Program-made: the position numbers and the translations under genes
In this document: piece after piece, positions 6,627 to 10,736 of the stretch
How the letters are laid out: the number at the start of each line of letters is the position of its first letter
Position numbering within the stretch: position 1 is the first letter of the stretch
Assembly (NCBI GenBank): GCA_043727195.1
Contig: JAYSYZ010000137.1
Coordinates: 1-10,736 of the forward strand
From: JAUYQR01 sp043727195
Lineage (GTDB): Bacteria > Pseudomonadota > Alphaproteobacteria > Rhodobacterales > Rhodobacteraceae
Reading direction: 5' to 3'
Length of the DNA: 10,736 bases
Notes under the pieces: generated by a model
Told to the model about the DNA's origin: nothing
Databases searched by the model: none
What the model saw: only the letters and a program-made list of their open reading frames with translations

Positions 6627-7529
6627 TCAGCCCTTGATCGCGCCGGCGGCGATGCCGCGGACGAAGTACTTGCCAGACAGGAAATAGATGGTCAGCGGCA
6701 CCAGACCAGTCAGAATGGTCGCCGCCATCTCGACGTTGTATTCCTTGACCCCCTGCAACGAGTTGACGATGTTGTTCAACTGCACCGTCATCGGATAGTT
6801 CGTCGGCCCGGCGTAGATCACCCCGAACAGAAAGTCGTTCCAGATTCCGGTGACCTGCAGGATGACCGCCACCGTGAAGATCGGCAGCGACATCGGCGCC
6901 AGCACCCGAAAGAAAATGCGCCAATACCCCGCCCCGTCCACCCGCGCCGCCTTGAACAACTCTTCCGGCAGCGAGGCAAAGTAGTTGCGGAACAGCAGCG
7001 TCAGGATCGGCAACCCGAACACCGTATGCACGAAGATCACCGCGTAAAGCGTTGAATAGATCCCCATCTCGCGCGTGATGATGACCAGCGGATACAAGAA
7101 CACCTGATAGGGAATGAACGACCCGACCAACAGGATGGTAAAGCACCACTCGGCCAGCTTGAACGGCCACATCGCCAGCGAATATCCCGAGATTGACGCC
7201 ACCGCGATCGACACGATCACCGATGGTATGGTGATGAACACCGAATTCCAGAATCCGGGTGCCAGCCCCGTGCAGTTCAACCCGGTACAGGCCTGCGACC
7301 AGGCTTTCACCCAGGCATCAAACGATGGCTGCAGTGTCGGGATAAAGATGTTGCCCTCGCGGATCTGGTCCAGATCTTTCAGCGAGGTGATGATCATCAC
7401 ATAAAGCGGGATCAGATAGTAGATCGAGGTGACGATCAGCAAGGTGTAGATCAGCACCCGCCCCGGCGCGAAAAACGGCTTTGGCTTGGCCCCCGATGGA
7501 TTGATGGCAGTGACAGAAGACATGGCCAT
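6627..7529 (-). CDS. Sugar ABC transporter permease, MalG type
   Basis: A 300-residue inner-membrane permease of carbohydrate ABC importers (CUT1). A cytoplasmic N-terminus precedes the first membrane segment (about 25-48), and further hydrophobic stretches lie near 93-118, 128-150, 158-180, 216-238 and 268-286, the usual six. The EAA loop that docks into the ATPase is clear: EELFKAARVDGAGYWRIFF at 189-207, with the conserved AARVDG core, followed by PMSLP. The extracytoplasmic loop after segment one carries two cysteines (C81 and C86), which could pair in the periplasm. The first ATG at 7529 has AGAGGG about ten bases upstream; an ATG two codons later is equally possible. It lies seven bases behind the other permease gene and four before the ATPase. 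Confidence 0.95.
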   Translation of the reverse strand: MAMSSVTAINPSGAKPKPFFAPGRVLIYTLLIVTSIYYLIPLYVMIITSLKDLDQIREGNIFIPTLQPSFDAWVKAWSQACTGLNCTGLAPGFWNSVFITIPSVIVSIAVASISGYSLAMWPFKLAEWCFTILLVGSFIPYQVFLYPLVIITREMGIYSTLYAVIFVHTVFGLPILTLLFRNYFASLPEELFKAARVDGAGYWRIFFRVLAPMSLPIFTVAVILQVTGIWNDFLFGVIYAGPTNYPMTVQLNNIVNSLQGVKEYNVEMAATILTGLVPLTIYFLSGKYFVRGIAAGAIKG

Positions 7530-7536
7530 GATACGC

Positions 7537-8439
7537 TTACCCTCTGCTTTTCTTGCCGAATTCGACGATGATCCACGGGATCAGGATAATGGCGGTGGCC
7601 AGCAGCAGCACCGAAGACGCCGCAGTGCCCTGCGCCAGCGCACCGACGAACAGCTTTTCGTAGATGTACATCGACGGCACCTGCGACGAATTGCCCGGCC
7701 CCCCCTGCGTCAGCGCCAGCACCAGATCATAGACCCGCACCGACCCTGAGGCGACGATGACAAAGATCGTGATCATCACCGGGCGCATCATCGGCACCAC
7801 GATCTGCAGATAGGTCCGCCATTTCGGTATCCCGTCAACCCGCGCTGCGCGCCAGATTTCGTCGTCGATACTGCGCAGGCCCGCCAGCATCAGCGCCATC
7901 ACCAGACCGGTGCCCTGCCACAGCCCGGCGATCACCACCGTGTAGATCGACATGTCGCGGTTGGTCAGCCAGTCGAAGGAAAAGCTGGCCCAACCCAGAT
8001 CGCGCACGGTCTTTTCCAGCCCGAAAGCCGGGTTCAGGATCCAGGCCCAGACCTTGCCGGTCACGATGAAAGACAGCGCAAAGGGATAAAGATAGATCGT
8101 GCGAAACACCCCTTCGGCACGGATCTTCTGATCCATCAGCACGGCCAGCAGAAAGCCGATGATAAAGGCGAAGCCCGAATACAAGATGCCGTAGATCGCC
8201 AGATTGGTGATCGAGGTGATCCACCGCGGCGTATTCCACAGCCGCTCATACTGCGCCAAGCCGACGAAGGCGTCATAAAACTCGCGCGGCGTGAAGATCG
8301 GCAGCGTCTTGATGTTGGTAAAGGACGATGCCACCGTCCACATCGTGCTGCCGATAAACACCACCAGCACGATGAAGATCATCGGCGATGCGGCCAGCTT
8401 TGACGTCAGGTTCCGCAACAGGGGATTTGGCCGCTTCAT
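7537..8439 (-). CDS. Sugar ABC transporter permease, MalF type
   Basis: A 300-residue inner-membrane permease, partner of the MalG-type protein. Six hydrophobic segments are visible, beginning near 17-38 and continuing near 78-101, 112-134, 164-187, 218-238 and 272-293. The ATPase-coupling EAA loop reads DDEIWRAARVDGIPKWRTY at 192-210, followed by IVVPMMRP. YDLVLALTQGGPGNSSQVPS (237-256) is the GGPG block typical of the MalF/UgpA side of CUT1 importers. It has the short form without the extra N-terminal segments and large periplasmic domain of E. coli MalF. GAGGAA (complement of 8448-8453) precedes the start by eight bases. It follows the binding-protein gene across an 88-base space with a strong stem-loop, so it is probably translated from a less abundant part of the transcript. 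Confidence 0.95.
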   Translation of the reverse strand: MKRPNPLLRNLTSKLAASPMIFIVLVVFIGSTMWTVASSFTNIKTLPIFTPREFYDAFVGLAQYERLWNTPRWITSITNLAIYGILYSGFAFIIGFLLAVLMDQKIRAEGVFRTIYLYPFALSFIVTGKVWAWILNPAFGLEKTVRDLGWASFSFDWLTNRDMSIYTVVIAGLWQGTGLVMALMLAGLRSIDDEIWRAARVDGIPKWRTYLQIVVPMMRPVMITIFVIVASGSVRVYDLVLALTQGGPGNSSQVPSMYIYEKLFVGALAQGTAASSVLLLATAIILIPWIIVEFGKKSRG

Positions 8440-8476
8440 CTCAAAAGTTCCTCATTCGCCCCGCACCGGCCAAACG

Positions 8477-8500
8477 CGGCCCGGCATTTCTGCCGGGCCG
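8477..8500 (-). promoter_or_regulatory. Stem-loop between binding-protein and permease genes
   Basis: A perfect 10-bp GC-rich inverted repeat, CGGCCCGGCA and TGCCGGGCCG, with a 4-base loop lies 28 bases after the binding-protein stop. No U-run follows, so it is not a standard terminator. In malE-malF-like operons such hairpins protect the upstream mRNA from 3' decay or cause partial termination, giving more binding protein than permease. That role is inferred here from position. Confidence 0.6.
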
Positions 8501-8527
8501 GTCATCAGTTTACCGTTGATCCGAAGA

Positions 8528-9766
8528 TCACTTGGGGGCTGCCTCAATGATGGCTGCGAACTGCTCTTGCGCCGCTTCCGGCGTGATCGTCAGGTCCGAG
8601 AAGAACTCTTTCATCACGTCATTGATCTGGTTGAGCGAGTCGCGGTCCAGCATCTGCGAGTTGTTGGGGAACACTTTCGTGCCCTTGTCCAGAATCTCGA
8701 GGCCCTTCTTCATGCAGTCGTTGGCCGCCGACAGATCGACATCGGCGCGCATCGGCAGCGAGCCTTTCTTCAGGTTGAAGGCGACCTGCACTTCCTTGGT
8801 CACCATCATCGACGCCATGGCCAACTGGGCCTTGGTCACTTCAGGATCTTCGCTTTTCGGAAAGTAGAACACGTCCCCCCCGGTGCCCAGCACGGGTTCC
8901 ACACCCAGACCCGGCAGGCAGTCAAAGTCTTTGCCCGCAACCATGCCCGCCACGGCAAACTCACCGCCGGCCCAGTCACCCATCACATTGGCCGCAGCCT
9001 TGCCCTGAATCACCAGCGCCACGGCGTCGTTCCACTGGGGAACCACGGTCTTGGGGTCGATGATCTGGCGCGCAGCGTCGATCGCCTGGAACACGGCGGC
9101 AAATTCCGGGCCGCGGGCCATCTCCATGTTGCGGTCCTGATAGACGGCGACATAGTTGTCGACGCCTGCAAAGGCCACGATCAGATCCTCGGTCAACAGC
9201 CCCACCGGCCAGCCTTCGGCCAGGGACAGCGGGATGATGCCTTTTTCCTTCAGCGCGGGGGCTGCCGCGATCATCTCGTTCCAGTTCTGCGGTGGAGCGA
9301 TCCCGGCATCTTCATAGACCTTGCGGTTGGTCCACATCCACTGCCCCGAATGCAGGTTTACCGGCACGCAATAGATCTTGCCGTCCAGGGTGCAGCTGTC
9401 CATCTGCGATTTCGGGCGCAGGATGGTGGCCCAGTCTTCCGCAGTCGCAAGTTCGGTCAGGTCCTGCATCAGGCCTGCCGCGATCAGGTCGTCGGCATCC
9501 TTGCCGGGGTTCAGCTGCGTCGCACCCATCGGGTTGCCGCCCAGAATCCGGCTGATGATGATCGGGCGGGCCACGTCGCCGGAACCGGCAATCGCACCAT
9601 CGACCCACTTGTTGCCGGTCGCATCGAACGCCTTGGCAAACTCGGCCACCGCAGCGGCTTCACCGCCTGACGTCCACCAGTGGGTCACTTCCAGTTCGGT
9701 CGCCTGTGCCGTCATTGGCAAGGCCACCGACGCGCACAGCGCAAACGCCAGTTTGGTAAGTTTCAT
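8528..9766 (-). CDS. Periplasmic sugar-binding protein of ABC transporter
   Basis: A 412-residue family-1 extracellular solute-binding protein that captures the sugar in the periplasm and delivers it to the permeases. Residues 1-22 form a Sec signal peptide (KLTK, a hydrophobic core, then AQA before Thr23). Cys11 is not in a lipobox, so the mature protein is soluble. The mature N-terminus LEVTHWWTSGGEAAAV (25-40) and the early ILGGNPMGATQLNPGKD (74-90) resemble glucose/mannose-type binding proteins such as Pseudomonas GtsA (recalled similarity). KIYCVPVNLHSGQWMWTNRKV (130-150) and VMGDWAGGEF (261-270) are further family blocks. Four cysteines (C125, C133, C283, C351) remain after cleavage and could form one or two disulfides. 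A strong GGGAGGA lies four bases before the ATG. First gene of the operon, behind a promoter overlapped by two LacI-type operators; ligand likely a hexose or short mannoside. Confidence 0.95.
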   Translation of the reverse strand: MKLTKLAFALCASVALPMTAQATELEVTHWWTSGGEAAAVAEFAKAFDATGNKWVDGAIAGSGDVARPIIISRILGGNPMGATQLNPGKDADDLIAAGLMQDLTELATAEDWATILRPKSQMDSCTLDGKIYCVPVNLHSGQWMWTNRKVYEDAGIAPPQNWNEMIAAAPALKEKGIIPLSLAEGWPVGLLTEDLIVAFAGVDNYVAVYQDRNMEMARGPEFAAVFQAIDAARQIIDPKTVVPQWNDAVALVIQGKAAANVMGDWAGGEFAVAGMVAGKDFDCLPGLGVEPVLGTGGDVFYFPKSEDPEVTKAQLAMASMMVTKEVQVAFNLKKGSLPMRADVDLSAANDCMKKGLEILDKGTKVFPNNSQMLDRDSLNQINDVMKEFFSDLTITPEAAQEQFAAIIEAAPK

Positions 9767-9781
9767 CCATTCCTCCCGGTT

Positions 9782-9797
9782 TCTAAATCGTTATAGA
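9782..9797. promoter_or_regulatory. LacI-type operator, proximal imperfect copy
   Basis: TCTAAATCGTTATAGA differs from the perfect palindrome at 9803-9818 at only two positions, both in the left arm; the right arm GTTATAGA is identical. It has the same central CG. It lies 15 bases upstream of the binding-protein start codon, downstream of the likely -10. Its centre is exactly 21 bp from the other operator, two DNA turns, so two repressor dimers would sit on the same face. Confidence 0.65.
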
Positions 9798-9802
9798 CAA
9801 TT

Positions 9803-9818
9803 TCTATAACGTTATAGA
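9803..9818. promoter_or_regulatory. LacI-type operator, perfect 16-base palindrome
   Basis: TCTATAACGTTATAGA is a perfect inverted repeat with a central CG, the form bound by LacI-family dimers whose hinge helix leucine wedges into the central CG step. It overlaps the -10 and spacer of the likely operon promoter, so binding would block RNA polymerase. The divergently encoded LacI protein is the obvious candidate to bind it. Confidence 0.75.
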
Positions 9819-9830
9819 TTTTCCGATCAA
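9803..9830 (-). promoter_or_regulatory. Likely promoter of the sugar transport/mannosidase operon
   Basis: On the minus strand TTGATC (complement of 9825-9830) is followed after 16 bases by TATAGA (complement of 9803-9808). This resembles a sigma-70 promoter and is placed about 35-65 bases before the binding-protein start. The -10 lies inside the perfect operator and the second operator covers the expected transcription start. Part of the -10 match comes from the palindrome itself, so the exact element is uncertain. Confidence 0.5.
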
Positions 9831-9849
9831 GGAATCTTTTCGCTTGTGA

Positions 9850-9880
9850 ACCGCCCTGTCGGAAGAGTTGTATGGGCGGT
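9850..9880. repeat. Inverted repeat ACCGCCC / GGGCGGT upstream of lacI
   Basis: Perfect 7-base arms at 9850-9856 and 9874-9880 are separated by 17 bases. They could be a second regulator's site or a loose hairpin in the lacI leader. The arms are GC-rich in a GC-rich genome, so chance occurrence is possible. Confidence 0.4.
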
Positions 9881-10087
9881 GAATCCTGCAAAAATCCGCA
9901 AGATCGGGGGGAAGCGAACCGAAATGCTGCGCTGCCGAAACACCGTCGAACTGCTTGGCGCGCAGGCTGTTAGGGGCCGTTTCCCCAGCGCTCCCTTGGC
10001 GCTTGCAGCATCGGTTTGGCAGGGCGAATCAGGTCCCACCTCTGTCGATGCACCGCGTCATGCCGCCGGTCAAAAAGGTACGGACGC

Positions 10088-10736
10088 ATGACCCTGACCA
10101 AAGACCCCGCCGCAAATGATTCGGAACAGGAGCGTCCGACACTCAAGACCATCGCCGCCGCCACCGGCCTCGCGGTGGCCACCGTCAGCCGCGCCTTGAA
10201 GGATGCCCCCGACATCGGCGAGGAAACCAAGCGCCGGGTCCGCGAAACCGCAGCGCTGCTTGGCTACCGCCCGAACCGCGCCGGCGTCCGCCTGCGCACC
10301 GGAAAGACCAATGTCATCGCCCTCGTCCTGTCGACCGAGGCGGACGTGATGAACCACACCGCCCGGATGATCTATTCCATCGCTGCGGCGCTGCGTGGAA
10401 CCGCCTATCATCTGGTCGTCATGCCCTATTTCGGCGACCAGGATCCGATGACCCCGATCCGCTACATCGTCGAGACGGGGTCTGCCGATGGAGTCGTGCT
10501 GAACCAGATCATGCCCGACGATCCTCGCATCCGCTACATGTCCGAACGCGGCTTTCCGTTCACGGCGCATGGCCGCTCCAACATGGGAATTGACCACCCC
10601 TACTTTGACTTCGACAACGAAGTGTTCGCCCGTCTCGGCGTCCGCGCCCTTGTTGAACGCAAGCGGCGCCGCCTGTTCCTCGTCGCCCCCCCGCGCGAAC
10701 ACAGCTATGCCGGCCACATGATCACCGGCTTTGCCG
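10088..10736 (+). CDS. LacI-family transcriptional repressor, N-terminal part
   Basis: The first 216 codons of a LacI-family regulator, cut by the right edge. Residues 1-16 are a polar leader. Residues 17-62 form the helix-turn-helix head: LKTIAAATGLAVATVSRALK at 19-38 with recognition segment ATVSRAL, then LGYRPNRAG. The hinge reads RAGVRLRTGKTN; Leu69 aligns with the leucine that inserts into the central CG of operators. From about residue 74 (VIALVLSTE) the periplasmic-binding-protein-like effector domain begins, with ETGSADGVVLNQ near 129-140 and GFPFTAHGRS near 155-164. It is divergent from the sugar operon, whose promoter carries two CG-centred palindromes, so it is probably the local repressor released by a sugar or by a product of the pathway. 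The start at 10088 is weakly supported by AAGG nine bases upstream. The remaining roughly 120-140 residues lie outside the window. Confidence 0.93.
   Translation, partial: MTLTKDPAANDSEQERPTLKTIAAATGLAVATVSRALKDAPDIGEETKRRVRETAALLGYRPNRAGVRLRTGKTNVIALVLSTEADVMNHTARMIYSIAAALRGTAYHLVVMPYFGDQDPMTPIRYIVETGSADGVVLNQIMPDDPRIRYMSERGFPFTAHGRSNMGIDHPYFDFDNEVFARLGVRALVERKRRRLFLVAPPREHSYAGHMITGFA

Larger units (their letters stand above)
9767..10087. other. Divergent intergenic region between the sugar operon and lacI
   Basis: This 321-base gene-free stretch holds the control region of the operon in its left 65 bases: ribosome site, two operators and a promoter. The rest, about 9831-10087, contains one 7-bp inverted repeat at 9850-9880 and a weak AAGG nine bases before the lacI start. 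I find no convincing lacI promoter; TTGTGA at 9844 with TTGTAT at 9868 (18-base spacer) is the best poor candidate. Short open frames here lack ribosome sites and family resemblance. Confidence 0.7.

Noticed and set aside
8291..9670. 459-residue open frame on the + strand opposite the binding-protein gene
   Set aside because: Low-complexity His/Arg-rich shadow of the true reading frame; no ribosome site or recognisable family.
9825..9830. TTGATC near the operon promoter as a further GntR operator
   Set aside because: Only a half-site; the flanking bases do not continue the palindrome seen near gntR, and it reads better as a -35 element.
9846..10091. 81-residue + strand frame ending in an ATGA overlap with lacI
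   Set aside because: It starts with GTG, has no ribosome site, covers the inverted repeat region and resembles no family; the overlap with the lacI start is probably chance.
9827..10230. Two small minus-strand frames in and beside the lacI upstream region
   Set aside because: No ribosome sites or motifs; the one at 9970-10230 runs antisense to the lacI head region.
1..10736. Mobile element, CRISPR array, RNA gene or defence system
   Set aside because: No transposase, recombinase, direct-repeat array, tRNA/rRNA-like stretch or defence-type protein was found; all sizeable stretches are explained by metabolic and regulatory genes.

Overview
The window is high-GC, densely packed bacterial DNA. 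Codon use, protein style and gene content suggest an alphaproteobacterium of the Rhodobacterales type (Rhodobacter/Roseobacter relatives). This placement is inferred from general resemblance, not from a marker gene. No RNA gene, CRISPR array, insertion sequence or prophage gene is visible.

Layout. The right edge (10088 to the end, + strand) holds the first part of a LacI-family repressor. Divergent from it, seven genes run leftward in one tight operon: a periplasmic sugar-binding protein (8528-9766), two ABC permeases (7537-8439 and 6627-7529), a MalK/UgpC-type ATPase (5546-6622), a cytoplasmic GH2 beta-mannosidase (3179-5542), a TIM-barrel sugar isomerase/epimerase (2418-3167) and a Gfo/Idh/MocA oxidoreductase (1279-2409). 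Gaps are a few bases or overlaps, except for 88 bases after the binding-protein gene, which carry a strong stem-loop. Further left, in the same direction, lies a second unit: a GntR/FCD regulator (470-1129) and the N-terminal part of a class III aminotransferase resembling putrescine/omega-amino acid:pyruvate transaminases (1-354).

How it works together. The seven-gene operon reads as a catabolic locus for a beta-mannoside or a related small glycoside. The ABC system imports the intact glycoside, the signal-peptide-less GH2 enzyme cleaves it in the cytoplasm, and the oxidoreductase plus epimerase-like protein convert the product. No sugar kinase or mannose-6-phosphate isomerase is present here. 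The LacI protein probably represses the operon through two related operators centred exactly 21 bp apart, which overlap the likely promoter of the binding-protein gene. The GntR/aminotransferase unit has its own candidate operators: three TGATCA-centred palindromes, two before the aminotransferase and one before gntR.

Assessment. The window is a well-organised but recognisable sugar-utilisation locus. I see no clearly undescribed system. The most informative points are the two independent operator sets, the oxidoreductase/epimerase pairing beside a glycosidase, and the repeated overlap-start arrangement at two gene junctions.
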